From Mixophyes australis (lineage: Eukaryota > Chordata > Amphibia > Anura > Limnodynastidae), in contig JAVHZZ010000002.1 in the NCBI GenBank assembly GCA_036250195.1, forward strand, positions 274,602,960 to 274,666,959: a DNA stretch of 64,000 nucleotides, in the 5' to 3' direction. Of this stretch, positions 48,763-60,594 are shown in pieces (position 1 is the first letter of the stretch; each line of letters begins with the position of its first letter). The position numbers and the translations under genes were made by a program. The notes under the pieces were generated by a model. The model ran no database searches, was not told the origin of the DNA, and was given only the letters and a program-made list of their open reading frames with translations.

Positions 48763-50870
48763 CATGTTCTAAATGCATTATGCAGGACATTGTGTGGTAC
48801 TGATTTGATAAAAAAGCATTTAATTGTATTTCCCCCATACTCTTTGGGGAAATAAAATGTGTTTTATTAATAATGTAATGATCTACAGGAATTAAATATA
48901 AAAAGCAACAAGGGGAGAAGAGAAGTGTAAATTGGGGCACTCCGGGATTTGCGAGTCATTAAAATTCAACAAAATTTATTGGTATACATTAAAACATATT
49001 GGTATTTCCTATTTTTGGGAAAGCAGTGAAATAAGGATTAAAACAAGTAGTGATAAGTGGAATGATTAACTTAAAGTTATAGTTATAGTTAACAAAATGT
49101 GAAACTATAAATGACAGATAGTACTGCAATGACTTTGCCATCACAATGTATCGGATTAATAAACACTTAAATTTGTGTCTCTGATAATATCTCCGCTGAA
49201 TTTTAGGGTTAGTAATTTCACAGCTGCCAGAGATAATAGTATTATCTAGTTAGTAGTCATGATAGCTTGTTTTGTAGTCTTGCAGTATTGGCATGACAGC
49301 TACTTTTTCTACAGCTAGATTATTACACTAGACTCTGTTAAAACATTTTGCTAATATCCAACCAGTCAAGATTAGAATCTGGCTGCTAGAATAACATCCA
49401 GGACAATAGTATCCCTTAAAATGTCTCCAAGTTAATTTCTAGCGCTCTTTAGGTTATCTGATATTTGAACCATTCAGACGCAGATGTCACTATATAGAAC
49501 TATATAGAACTCTGCAGCTAAAGTGTGAGTCTGAGGCTTTGGATCAGCATGCTACAGTGAATGCTATTTTAATAGGATTGAGTGTGGTGTCAAATCTGTC
49601 TAATTCAAATCCTCTACAGCGATCATAGGTGAATTAAATAAATTGGCAGATGAGCAGAGTAATTGGAGATAGCAAAGCAAGATGCCATAAAGTGAAATTG
49701 GCAGGTCTTTTATAGTGTTATAGCCATGTCCCCAGTTTGTCAGAGATCGTATCCTAGGGTGAGCTGCCTCTGATTGATAGTGAAAACCACCAATCATAGA
49801 ATACTGCGGTTGTTAATCCAGCCCTCTGCAGAGTTGTAACTAGACATTTTAGGGCCCTGGGCGAGAGACACCACTGGCGCAATTCCCCCCCCCCCTCCCC
49901 ATCTCCCCTCCACACCAAAATGTGTAAATAGAGCCCTATAATCTTAAAAAAAATCGAATCTAGTGGTCATGCCTGAACTTTATAGCTGAATACAAACACA
50001 TGCAAATGTCCATGTAATCAGGGACCAAAATTCAGTCCCAAGGTATTGCAATATGTTCAAAGGGTCTACAGTATCTGTCCCTGTTTCTTAATCTATGAAA
50101 ACTTCATCAGAGAAAAAATTTAGACACTCCTCCTCACAAACATATAATATGATTTTAATTTTAAATCTATGTACAGCTGAGTGCAATACAGTCACTTAAC
50201 GATTAACAGAAACATTGAGAAATATATGATTGGAGCTAAAACAAGACAATCATGTTGCCAAATAAATTTACCATAATAATAAAAACAAATACATATAAGT
50301 AAACTAACATATAATATATATAAAATTGCTCAGTGAGCATTGAACTCAGTGAAGAGCCACTATAATTTGATTTTAGCTCATAAAATTGCTGAACAATAAA
50401 TTACAATAGCATTCATGAAAGTCAGAAGAGTGTCCTATTCTTTGAGTACTTGAAAACATATATATATGGACAAAATCTAATAATTATGTTAAATGTCGGT
50501 CACATACTACCTTGTGTGACAATATGTAATCATATATGTTCACTTTTATAAATTTATTTTCATTCTTATTCTTATTCTTTTGAACAGACAACCCCAAACA
50601 ACTCTCTTATATACAGTGATGAGTTCACTGTATATAAACTAATATGTCTCAAAAAATGAATATCTGATACCAACCTGCAAACTAGCAATTTAACTCATAC
50701 CAGCTATAATAGCATACCATCTATCATGTGTACTAAAAATTCTCAAAGGACAAAATAACTTGCAGATAAAAATTGGTATCTGCAAGAAAGCACCTAAGTC
50801 CATACAGCATCATGGTCTAAGCTAACAGAGGTAAACTTTATGGCCAAGATAAAAATCCCAATTACCAACC
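48763..50870. other. AT-rich intergenic DNA
   Basis: No gene. A C-run stretch at 49887-49900 follows TTGTAACTAGACATTTTAGG, which may be an old repeat end. Confidence 0.5.
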
Positions 50871-50873
50871 TAA

Positions 50874-52108
50874 CTCCCTTCCTCCTCTCCTCCGCAACCC
50901 CTCTGCTCCGTTCCTCCGCTCCCCCTCTCCTCCACTTCCACTCTGCTCCTCTCCTTCGCTCCCCTCTCCTCCTCTTATTTACTCTCCCTGTCCTGGTCTC
51001 ATTGACTCTCCTTCTCCTCCTCTTATCGTCTCCCCCTCTCCTCTGCTCTCCCTCTGCTCCTCTCCTCCGCTCCCCCTCTCTTCCTCTCCCCCTCTCCTAC
51101 TATCATCTGCTCCCCTTCTCCTCCTCTCATCCGCTCCCCCTCTCCTCCACTCCCCCTCTCTTCTGCTTCCCTTCTCCTCCTCTCATCCGCTCCCCCTCTC
51201 CTTCACTCCACCTCTCCTCCTCTCATCGACTCCCCTTCTCCTCCTCTCATCTGCTCCCCATCTCATCCGCTTCCCCTCTCCTCTGCTCCCCTCTCCCTCG
51301 CTCCCCCTCTCCTCCGTTCCTCTTCTCCTCCTCTCATCTGCTCCCCTTCTCCTCTCATCCACTTCCGGTCTCATCAGCTACCTATCTCCTCCTCTCATCT
51401 GCTCCCCCTCTCCACCTCTCATCGTCACCACTTCTCCTCCACTCCCCCTGTACGCTGCTCCCCTTTTCCTCCTCTCATGAAATCCCCTTCTCCCCTACTC
51501 CTACTCTCATCCACTCCCCTCTCCTCCTCTCCCCTTCTCCTCCTCTTCTTGGCTCCTCCGCTCCTCGGCTCCCCTTCTCCTCCTCTCATCCGTTTTTCTT
51601 CTTGTGAGCTCTCCTTCTCCTCCGTTCATCGGCTCCCACTCTCAACCGCTACCCTTCCAAGCGGCTCCCCTTCTCCTCCTCTCATCTGCATCCCTCTCCT
51701 CCACTCCCCTTCTCATCCACTCCCCCTCTCCTCATCTCATCGGCTCCCCTTCTCCGTCTCTCATCCTCTCTCCATCTCATCCGCTCCCCCTCTTCGCGCA
51801 TCCGCTCCTGTCTTATACGCTCCCCCTCTCCTTTGCTCCCCCTCTCCTCTGCTCCCCATATCATCCACTCCCCCTTTCATCCACTCCTCGTCTTATCCGC
51901 TCCCCTTCTCCTCCTCTAATCCGCCCCTCTTCTCCTCCTCTCTTCTGCTCCCCGTCTTATCAGTTCCCTCTCTCCTCCTCTCTTCGGCTCCCCATCTCAT
52001 CCGCTCCCTTTCTCCTCCTCTCAGCGACTCCTTGTCTCATCCGCCACCCCTCTACTCCTCTCAGCAGCTCCTCCTCTCCTCCACTACTCCTCTTATCTGC
52101 TCCCCCTC
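50874..52108. repeat. 1.2-kb polypyrimidine minisatellite
   Basis: Almost pure C/T on the plus strand, built from CTCCTCCTCTCATCCGCTCC and shorter variants of 10-25 bp. It gives long Ser/Pro/Leu open frames in several frames, which I do not treat as genes. It ends exactly at the tail of the CR1 element. Confidence 0.92.
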
Positions 52109-52110
52109 TC

Positions 52111-53715
52111 ATAGTAACATAGTAACATAGTAACATAGTAACATAGTAACATAGTTGATGAGGTTGAAAAAAGACACCAGTCCATCAAGTTCAACCTATT
52201 TTGGATCTCCTGCGATCCTGCACTTATATTTGAAATTAATCCAGAGTAAGCAACCGCCCATCTGTTTCAATTTTGAAAATCCCCCCAGACTCAATATTGC
52301 AATCCAATTTTTACCCTATATCCACTACTATCCTTTATTTTAAATTAACGGTCGTATCCCTGAATACACCTTTCCGCTAAAAATTTGTCTAACCCTTTCT
52401 TAAACATATCTATTGAATCTGCCATCACAACCTTCCCTGGCAATGAATTCCATATCATGTAAAGAACCCCTTCCTTTGCTGGTTGTGAAATTTCCTCTCC
52501 TCTAACCTTAGGGGATGACCATGTGTCCTGTGTATGGTCCTTGGGGTAAAAAGTTCCCATGAAAGCTCTCTGTATTGACCCCTAATGTATTTGTACATAG
52601 TAATCATATCTCCCCTTAGACGCCTCTTTTCTAAAGTAAACATGCCTAAACTGGCTAACCTTTCCTCATAACTTAATGACTCCATACCCTTTATCAATTT
52701 TGTCGCCCTTCTCTGAACCCTTTCTAGTTCCAAATTATCTTTATTATAGAGTGGTGCCCAGAACTGTACTGCATATTCAAGATGAGGTCTTACCAATGAT
52801 TTATACAGTGGCAAAATTACACTGTCTTCCCTTGCATCTATGCCCCTTTTTATGCATGCCAATACTTTGTTTGCCCTTGCAGCTGCTGCTTGACATTGAG
52901 CACTATTGCTAAGTCTACTGTCTACGAGCACTCCCAAATCCTTTTCCATTACAGATTCTCCCAAATTAATTCCATTTAATTTATAGATTGCGTTCTTGTT
53001 TTTGATCCCTGAATGCATAACCTTACATTTATCTGTGTTAAACCTCATATTCCATTTAGCCGCCCAATCCTCCAGTTTATTTAAGTCCCTCTGTAGAGAA
53101 GCTACATCTTGCTCTGATTTTATTACCTTACAGAGTTTAGTGTCATCTGCAAAAATAGAAACTTTACTCTCTAAACCATCACCAAGGTCATTAATAAATA
53201 TATTAAAAAGGAGTGTTCCCAGCACGGAACCTTGAGGAACTCCACTTAAGACCTTTGACCAATTAGAAAATGTTCCATTTATCACAACTCTCTGTTCCCT
53301 ATTCTCTAACCAGTTTTCGATCCAAGTACAAATTTTGATTTCTAGACCCAGTTCCCTTATTTTGTAAACCAACCTCTTGTGTGGCACTGTATCAAAGGCC
53401 TTTGCAAAATCTAAGTAGACCACATCTACTGTCCTGCCCTGGTCTAATTTCCCACTAACTTCCTCGTAAAAAACGAATTAGATTAGTTTGACATGACCTA
53501 TCCCTCACAAATCCATGTTGATTCCCACTAATAATTTTATTGCGTACCAAGTAATCCTGAATACTGTCCCTTAAAATACCTTCCAGTAGTTTCCCCACTA
53601 TTGATGTCAGGCTTACAGGTCTATAATTCTCTGGTTGTGATCTCGTCCCCTTTTTAAACAACGGCACCACATCTGCTATTCGCCAATCCCTTGGTAATCT
53701 CATCGGTGAAGGTAC
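52111..53715 (-). mobile_element. CR1 LINE, 5' truncated
   Basis: Minus-strand CR1 with its 3' tail of GTTACTAT units at 52111-52150, 3' UTR, and most of the reverse transcriptase in two frames. The 5' break lies near 53715, after SPMRLPRDWRIADV. It is the longest of three CR1 copies here and shares nearly the same 3' UTR with those at 15672 and 39019. A short deletion near 52457 removes part of the C-terminal region relative to the copy at 39019. Confidence 0.9.
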
Positions 53716-53730
53716 TCGGGTCCTCCATTG
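52455..53730 (-). pseudogene. CR1 reverse transcriptase (two frames)
   Basis: The N-terminal frame (about 53730-53455) has RDWRIADVVPLFKKGTR, ENYRPVSLTSIVGKLLE and NQHGFVRDRSCQTNLI. A frame change and loss of some codons near 53440 leads into the frame 53423-52455. That frame holds VYLDFAKAFDTVPH (motif A), GVPQGSVLG (residues 61-69) and FADD (91-94), then the thumb and C-terminal region. The enzyme copies element RNA at a nicked target. The core motifs are intact but the frameshift and 5' truncation make it inactive. Confidence 0.85.
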
Positions 53731-54068
53731 ATCAGTCCGATGGGCAGCTGTGATGCTGTAGATGAGAGATGAGCTATGTTCCCACTGGTATGTTTGCATG
53801 TATGATCTCTGTGGGCACAGAATCTTCGGCTGCTGCTGACTCATTAAGTGCTGCTCCGATTTGAAGCAAATGTGCTCACAAATGTCAGAGCTTGCTGTGT
53901 GAAGCTAGAGGAGGTAAAAAGTGCACACTGTCTATGAATATATGTGCTACATGGTGTATCTGGTGCATACCACACTAGGGGGTAAGAGGGATAGCACGTC
54001 CAGTGTTTTTGGAAAGACCTAAGCCATCAGTGTTATGGTGGGGTCTCATTCCATGTGATCTTATGGAG
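53716..54068. other. Gap between CR1 and L2
   Basis: No feature recognised. Confidence 0.5.
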
Positions 54069-54479
54069 TCATCATCATCGTCATTTATTTATATAGCGCT
54101 AACATATTCCGTAGCGCTTTACAATTGGGGACAAACATAATAAACTAATAAACAAACTGGGTGAAACAGACAAAGAGGTGAGAGGGCCTTGCCTGCAAGC
54201 TTACAATCTATGGGACATGGGAGATTGACACATGAGGTTAATTCTACATTTTGCATTTTGGCCCAGCCAGACTGCAAAGGTAAAAGTGACTCATAAGCTA
54301 AATGATCCTGTCACACAACAATGTTAGCCAGGGGGTAGTTGCCTTGTGTGAAATTATGTAACATGCGGTAACAGGCTAAAGGTAGTGAGGTTAAGAGGGT
54401 GGTTGAGGAATATTATAAGCTTGTCTGAAGAGGTAGGTTTTTAGAGAACGCTTGAAAGTTTGAAGACCAAAGTAGAGTC

Positions 54480-56030
54480 TTATTGTGCGAGGGAGAGAAT
54501 TCCATAGAGTGGGTGCAGCCCAAAAAAGTCCTGTAACCAGGAATGGGAGGATGTAATGAGGGTGGATGAGAGACGCAGATCTTGTGTAGAACAGAGTTGC
54601 CGAGTTGGGAGATATTTTGAGAAAAGAGAGGATATGTATGTTGGTGCAGCTTTGTTGATGGCCTTGTAGGTTAGTAAAAGTATTTTATATTGGATTCGGT
54701 AGAAAACAGGCAACCAGTGTAGAGACATACAGAGTGATTCAACAGAGGAATAACGATTTGAAAGGAAAATCAGTCTTGCCGCAGCGTGCAAAATAGATTG
54801 TAGGGTTTTGAGTCTGTTTTTGGGAAGACCAGTAAGGAGGGAATTGCAATAGTCAATGCGAGAGATGGAAAGTGCACGAATTAAGGTTTTTGCAGTGTCT
54901 TGCGTGAGATATATGCGAATTCTGGAAATGTTCTTTAGATGTATGTAGCATGATTTAGATAAGGAGTCAATGTGGGGAACAAAGGATAGATGTGAGTCAA
55001 GGATTACACCTAGGCAGCGAGCTTGTGGGGTGGGATTTATGGTCATGTTATCAACAGAGATAGAAATGTCAGGTATGCTCTTGTTGGTAGGTGGGAATAT
55101 TATTAACTCTGTTTTAGAAAGATTAAGTTTGAGCTGGCAAGAGGACATCCAAGATGATATGGCAGAAAGACAGTCAGTTACACGGGACAACACAGATGTC
55201 GAGAGATCAGGAGAGGATAGATAGATTTGGGTATCATCCGCATAGAGATGATACTGAAAGCCAAAGGAACTTATTAGATTTACAAGAGAAGCGGTAGAGA
55301 TAGAGAACATCAGAGGACCTAGGACTGAGTTTTGTGGTATTCCAACTGATAGGGGAAGCAGAGCAGAGGTGGCTCCAGAGAAATTAACAGTGAAAGAGCG
55401 ATTAGAGAGATAGGATGTGAACCAGGATAGAACAGTGTCCTGAAGACCTAGGGATTGCAGCGTTTTTATGAGAAGAGAGTGGTCAACGGTGTCAAATGCA
55501 GCCGAGAGATCCAGGAGAATTAGGAGAGAGTAATGGCATTCAGTTTTAGCAGTGATCAGATCATTGACAACCTTGGTCAATGCAGTCTCTGTGGAGTGTT
55601 GAGAACAAAAGCCAGACTGAAGAGGATCCAAAAGGTTGTTAGCGAAAAGAAAGCGTGTGAGGCGAGTGTAGGCAAGTCTCTCTAGAAGCTTGGAGGGGCA
55701 AGGGAGCTGAGAGATGGGACGGTAATTTGAGAGAGAGTTTGGGTTGGAGTTTTGTTTTTTTAGAATAGGAGTAATCACTGCATGCTTGTATAGTGATGGA
55801 AAGATGTCAGTAGAGAGTGAGAGATTATAGATTTGAGTTAGAGTTGAAATGAGCACAGGAGACAGGGATCTACCAATTTGCGAGGGAATAGGATCAAGAG
55901 GACAGGAGGTAGAGTAGGAAGATAAGAAGAGCGTAAAAATTTCCTCATTTGTTGGGTCAAATGAAGAGAGAGTGTCAGAGGGTAGTGGGAAGGAATTGAG
56001 CTGATTGCTTGTCGAGGATGAGGATACCAT
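54480..56030 (-). CDS. L2 reverse transcriptase domain (open, 516 codons)
   Basis: The frame from 56030 carries the RT in order: [17 protein letters not shown] (residues about 101-117), [12 protein letters not shown] (173-184, motif A), [13 protein letters not shown] (230-242) and the catalytic YADD (263-266). A C-terminal region with [10 protein letters not shown] and [14 protein letters not shown] follows; this block is typical of L2/CR1-type LINEs. In GIPQNS the Gly normally following Gln is Asn. The frame lacks the endonuclease at its start, because a stop and frame change near 56030 separate it from the upstream frame (56395-56033). The domain is well preserved but the element is not intact. 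Confidence 0.85.
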   Translation of the reverse strand: MVSSSSTSNQLNSFPLPSDTLSSFDPTNEEIFTLFLSSYSTSCPLDPIPSQIGRSLSPVLISTLTQIYNLSLSTDIFPSLYKHAVITPILKKQNSNPNSLSNYRPISQLPCPSKLLERLAYTRLTRFLFANNLLDPLQSGFCSQHSTETALTKVVNDLITAKTECHYSLLILLDLSAAFDTVDHSLLIKTLQSLGLQDTVLSWFTSYLSNRSFTVNFSGATSALLPLSVGIPQNSVLGPLMFSISTASLVNLISSFGFQYHLYADDTQIYLSSPDLSTSVLSRVTDCLSAISSWMSSCQLKLNLSKTELIIFPPTNKSIPDISISVDNMTINPTPQARCLGVILDSHLSFVPHIDSLSKSCYIHLKNISRIRIYLTQDTAKTLIRALSISRIDYCNSLLTGLPKNRLKTLQSILHAAARLIFLSNRYSSVESLCMSLHWLPVFYRIQYKILLLTYKAINKAAPTYISSLFSKYLPTRQLCSTQDLRLSSTLITSSHSWLQDFFGLHPLYGILSLAQ

Positions 56031-57529
56031 TTCTAGTCTGATCTTATCAATCTTGTCCTTGAAGTAGGAAGCAAGATCCTGAGCACTGATAGTAAATGGA
56101 GGGTTGGGGGTGGGGGGAATGAAAAGATATTTAAATGTATTGAAAAGGCATTTGGGGTTAGAAGCCTGAGCATAGATAAGAGATTGGAAGTATGTTTGTT
56201 TTGCAGTGTCCAGAGCATTTCGATAGGAGTGGTAGACAGAAGTATATGTGAAGAAGTCATTATAGGTGCGAGATTTACGCCAGTGACGTTCTGCTTTACG
56301 AGACAGTTTTTGAAGATTTCGTGTTGCTTTAGTGTGCCACTGTTGACATCAAAGTCGACGTGTAGTATGTAGTGTCGCTGAAGCCACCTGATCAAGGGCC
56401 GTTGCTAAGGTTAGGTGAAAATGAGGTACTGCCATCTCAGGGGATGAGAATTTAGAGATAGGGGAGTGAAGGTGTTGGAGAGAGGTGGAAAATTGTTGAA
56501 GATTAAAAGAAATAAGATTTCTGCGGGTATGAGGAGGCTTGGTAGAGTTAGACAGTAGAGAGGTTAGAGCAGTGGGGGTGAGTGAGTAGCTGATAAGGTG
56601 ATGATCCGAGAGGGGGAAGGGTGTGTTAAGAATATTAGAAACTGAGCATAGTCTAGAGAAAACAAGATCAAGGCAGTGGCCATCCTTATGAGTAGATGAT
56701 TCAATCCACTGGGAGAGGTCAAGTGAGGAGGTTAGAGAGAGTAGTTTGGAAGCAGCTTTGGAAGGTGGGTTATTAATGGGGATGTTGAAATCACCCATGA
56801 TGATGGTGGGGATGTCTGAAGATAAGAAGTGAGGGAGCCATGCAAAAATATCCTCAATAAATTGTTGGTGTGCTACAGGGGGACGATAGATCACCGCAAC
56901 ACGTAGAGAGAATGGATTAAAAATGCGAATAGCATGTACTTCAAAAGATGTGAACATGAGTGATGGGACATTTGGTAGAACTGTGAATGTGTACTGTGGG
57001 GAGAGAAGTAGTCCAACCCCATCTCGTGGTCTGCCTTCAGGTCTAGAGGTGTGGGTGAGATGGAGGCCACCATGTGAAATTGCTGCAGGTGAGGCAGTGT
57101 CTGATTGCTTGAGCCATGTTTCTGTTATTGCCAGAAGGTTGAGGTTTTTTGAGAGGAAGACATCATTTATGGAGGTAAGTTTGTTACAAACAGAGCGTGC
57201 TTTCCAAAGGGCACATTTAAAGGACTTTGGAAGAGAGGGGAGACAGGTGATGTGTTTGAGGTTTGCTATAGAACGGTAGTGTTGTGATGTATGTGTGTGT
57301 GAGGAGTGTGGGGGACCTGGATTAGGTGAAATATCACCAGCTAATAGAAGCAGACAGATAGAAAGAGAGGCAAGGGGATTGTGTGACTTTTTATTTTCTG
57401 GCGACAGGTGGAGGTTGCACTTGTTAGAGATAATAAATAGGACAGCAGTTCATGGGTGTTAACTAGAGGTGAGTGGAGTAATGCAGGTGCAATATGAACA
57501 AATGTTTGTGTTGGTGGAGGGGTGAAAGA
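55568..57529 (-). repeat. L2 internal duplication, unit 1
   Basis: Identical frames (120, 202 and 60 codons) recur 1962 bp further on. Joint sequence at 57520-57540 is GGTGAAAGACAACCTTGG; the outer borders are CATTGACAACC (55563) and GAAAGATGACAC (59487). Two bases (GA) are shared at the joint. Confidence 0.92.
56349..57265 (-). pseudogene. L2 endonuclease region (unit 1)
   Basis: Minus-strand pieces give LWKARSVCNKLTSINDVF (near 57215), LLAITETWLKQSD (catalytic Glu block), GVGLLLSPQYTF, then in 56957-56349 VAVIYRPPVAHQQF, IIMGDFNIPIN and LSDHHLISYSL (the terminal Asp-His block). These are the ordered motifs of an apurinic-type LINE endonuclease, which nicks the target strand. Stops and frame changes lie between the parts. 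Confidence 0.8.
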
Positions 57530-59491
57530 CAACCTTGGTCAATGCAGTCTCTGTGGAGTGTTGAGAACAAAAGCCAGACTGAAGAGGATCCAAAAGGTTG
57601 TTAGCGAAAAGAAAGCGTGTGAGGCGAGTGTAGGCAAGTCTCTCTAGAAGCTTGGAGGGGCAAGGGAGCTGAGAGATGGGACGGTAATTTGAGAGAGAGT
57701 TTGGGTTGGAGTTTTGTTTTTTTAGAATAGGAGTAATCACTGCATGCTTGTATAGTGATGGAAAGATGTCAGTAGAGAGTGAGAGATTATAGATTTGAGT
57801 TAGAGTTGAAATGAGCACAGGAGACAGGGATCTACCAATTTGCGAGGGAATAGGATCAAGAGGACAGGAGGTAGAGTAGGAAGATAAGAAGAGCGTAAAA
57901 ATTTCCTCATTTGTTGGGTCAAATGAAGAGAGAGTGTCAGAGGGTAGTGGGAAGGAATTGAGCTGATTGCTTGTCGAGGATGAGGATACCATTTCTAGTC
58001 TGATCTTATCAATCTTGTCCTTGAAGTAGGAAGCAAGATCCTGAGCACTGATAGTAAATGGAGGGTTGGGGGTGGGGGGAATGAAAAGATATTTAAATGT
58101 ATTGAAAAGGCATTTGGGGTTAGAAGCCTGAGCATAGATAAGAGATTGGAAGTATGTTTGTTTTGCAGTGTCCAGAGCATTTCGATAGGAGTGGTAGACA
58201 GAAGTATATGTGAAGAAGTCATTATAGGTGCGAGATTTACGCCAGTGACGTTCTGCTTTACGAGACAGTTTTTGAAGATTTCGTGTTGCTTTAGTGTGCC
58301 ACTGTTGACATCAAAGTCGACGTGTAGTATGTAGTGTCGCTGAAGCCACCTGATCAAGGGCCGTTGCTAAGGTTAGGTGAAAATGAGGTACTGCCATCTC
58401 AGGGGATGAGAATTTAGAGATAGGGGAGTGAAGGTGTTGGAGAGAGGTGGAAAATTGTTGAAGATTAAAAGAAATAAGATTTCTGCGGGTATGAGGAGGC
58501 TTGGTAGAGTTAGACAGTAGAGAGGTTAGAGCAGTGGGGGTGAGTGAGTAGCTGATAAGGTGATGATCCGAGAGGGGGAAGGGTGTGTTAAGAATATTAG
58601 AAACTGAGCATAGTCTAGAGAAAACAAGATCAAGGCAGTGGCCATCCTTATGAGTAGATGATTCAATCCACTGGGAGAGGTCAAGTGAGGAGGTTAGAGA
58701 GAGTAGTTTGGAAGCAGCTTTGGAAGGTGGGTTATTAATGGGGATGTTGAAATCACCCATGATGATGGTGGGGATGTCTGAAGATAAGAAGTGAGGGAGC
58801 CATGCAAAAATATCCTCAATAAATTGTTGGTGTGCTACAGGGGGACGATAGATCACCGCAACACGTAGAGAGAATGGATTAAAAATGCGAATAGCATGTA
58901 CTTCAAAAGATGTGAACATGAGTGATGGGACATTTGGTAGAACTGTGAATGTGTACTGTGGGGAGAGAAGTAGTCCAACCCCATCTCGTGGTCTGCCTTC
59001 AGGTCTAGAGGTGTGGGTGAGATGGAGGCCACCATGTGAAATTGCTGCAGGTGAGGCAGTGTCTGATTGCTTGAGCCATGTTTCTGTTATTGCCAGAAGG
59101 TTGAGGTTTTTTGAGAGGAAGACATCATTTATGGAGGTAAGTTTGTTACAAACAGAGCGTGCTTTCCAAAGGGCACATTTAAAGGACTTTGGAAGAGAGG
59201 GGAGACAGGTGATGTGTTTGAGGTTTGCTATAGAACGGTAGTGTTGTGATGTATGTGTGTGTGAGGAGTGTGGGGGACCTGGATTAGGTGAAATATCACC
59301 AGCTAATAGAAGCAGACAGATAGAAAGAGAGGCAAGGGGATTGTGTGACTTTTTATTTTCTGGCGACAGGTGGAGGTTGCACTTGTTAGAGATAATAAAT
59401 AGGACAGCAGTTCATGGGTGTTAACTAGAGGTGAGTGGAGTAATGCAGGTGCAATATGAACAAATGTTTGTGTTGGTGGAGGGGTGAAAGA
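57530..59491 (-). repeat. L2 internal duplication, unit 2
   Basis: Second copy of unit 1. It includes the endonuclease region and the first 153 codons of the RT frame (57992-57459), which then run into unit 1. No difference from unit 1 was noticed by eye. Confidence 0.92.
58311..59227 (-). pseudogene. L2 endonuclease region (unit 2)
   Basis: Same endonuclease motifs as unit 1, 1962 bp to the right, with the same frame breaks. Upstream of it an open stretch (59551-59303, starting MFNKLLFLVSF) may be the original start of the L2 coding region. Confidence 0.8.
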
Positions 59492-59952
59492 TGACACAGT
59501 CCTAAAGACCATGCCATGAAAAGAGACTAAGAATAGCAATTTGTTAAACATTGTGATAAAAGGAGTTAAAGCAAAAAGGTACGGGGTTTAAAGAATTACC
59601 TCTTTGCAGTGTTCCGTATAGATAGACAAGTAATGTAGAAATAGGCTGTGGCAGATGTAGCTTATTGCTGGTAGTTAAAATCAAGTCTCTATCTAGATTT
59701 CCCCTGGGGTGACACTATACCCACCACAAACCCTGTCATTGCTATTCAAAGTGAGACTACTTGATACCTCTTACTTCTCAGGAGACCACAGAGTACTTAT
59801 AAATCTCCCCCCTCAGCTCAGTGTAGTGAATAAATTAACTGACATCACTGAAGAGTATGAATTTTGGAATGGGCTCTGCAACATCCACACGCACCAGTAA
59901 CACTTTACAATGAGAGCGGTGCCAGGGCTAAAAATTCTAGTGTGTAATTCTA

Positions 59953-59955
<3 letters not shown>

Positions 59956-59997
<42 letters not shown>

Positions 59998-60000
59998 TAT
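59956..60000. repeat. (TA)n microsatellite next to the Gypsy LTR
   Basis: About 20 TA units, then AT-rich sequence up to the LTR start at 60037. It may hide the element's target duplication. Confidence 0.85.
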
Positions 60001-60036
60001 ATACACATATAAGTATATATACACATATATGTATAT

Positions 60037-60528
60037 TGTAACAAAGGGAGGCATTTAGTTGGCAATATGCAGAGAAAGCATGGAAGTAGAATAAAACATT
60101 TGTGCAGTAATGCACCTAGGTTGATGACTTATGTGTAACAAACAATAGTTTAAGTTTGGTTAATTTACCTGATAGAGAAATCCTTCCTCTCAGCAAACAG
60201 ACAGGGTGTGTCTTTTAGTACAAACAGAGCCAGTGATGGGGCATTTCCTTTAAAAGAGAAGGTGGGTGTGTCACCTGTCCATCAAGCTAAGGCTGGGGGA
60301 GGAGTATCAGGTATAAAAGCTTGTTTGTATCATTTGTGCACGGAGACCAACGCTGGGTAAGCTGGCTGGTCCTGAGAGAGAGCTGGTCTATGTATAGCTA
60401 GCGTTTAGGGTCTCCATAATTGCTGTGAAAGTATACGGTGTCAAAACATTTACCATCCTGACAATAAAGCTACATAAAAAGGAAGAAGATGTTCACGTGT
60501 GCTTCTGCAGTAGCGGGCTCTTGCCACA
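60037..60528 (+). mobile_element. 5' LTR of the Gmr1-like element
   Basis: Starts TGTAACAAAGGGAGG and ends CTCTTGCCACA (TG...CA), 492 bp. It contains a TATA box TATAAAAG (60312-60319) and a polyadenylation signal AATAAA (60463-60468), giving a clear U3-R-U5 layout. Transcription should start about 60340. Confidence 0.85.
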
Positions 60529-60530
60529 AG

Positions 60531-60548
60531 TGGTGTCAGGAGTGGGAT
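60531..60548 (+). promoter_or_regulatory. Primer-binding site for tRNA-Leu
   Basis: TGGTGTCAGGAGTGGGAT lies two bases after the LTR. It is complementary over 18 bases to the 3' end (with CCA) of vertebrate tRNA-Leu(CAG) as I know it, the likely primer for minus-strand DNA. Confidence 0.8.
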
Positions 60549-60594
60549 ACTCCGGGAAGCAAGTTTCCGCTACCCAACCCGTGCAGACGTCAAC

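Larger units (their letters stand above)
54069..59600 (-). mobile_element. L2 LINE with internal tandem duplication
   Basis: Minus-strand L2. Its 3' end has an ATCATCATCG repeat and TATATAGCGCTAACATATTC at 54071-54110, then 3' UTR, reverse transcriptase (56030-54480), an endonuclease region (about 57260-56350), and sequence upstream to about 59550. A 1962-bp segment is present twice in tandem (55568-57529 and 57530-59491). Without the duplication the element would be about 3.5 kb. The 5' limit is uncertain. Confidence 0.88.

Noticed and set aside
50840..52130. Open frames of 255, 217 and 172 codons rich in Ser, Pro and Leu
   Set aside because: They come from the C/T repeat, which has few stop codons in any frame; all three frames are open and no domain is seen.
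54970..59241. Plus-strand frames of 84-118 codons within the L2
   Set aside because: Antisense to the L2 RT and endonuclease; the 118-codon frame appears twice only because of the duplication.
57530..59491. Second, independent L2 insertion
   Set aside because: The unit has no 3' end or tail and joins mid-frame to the next copy; borders differ from an insertion by two bases of microhomology only.
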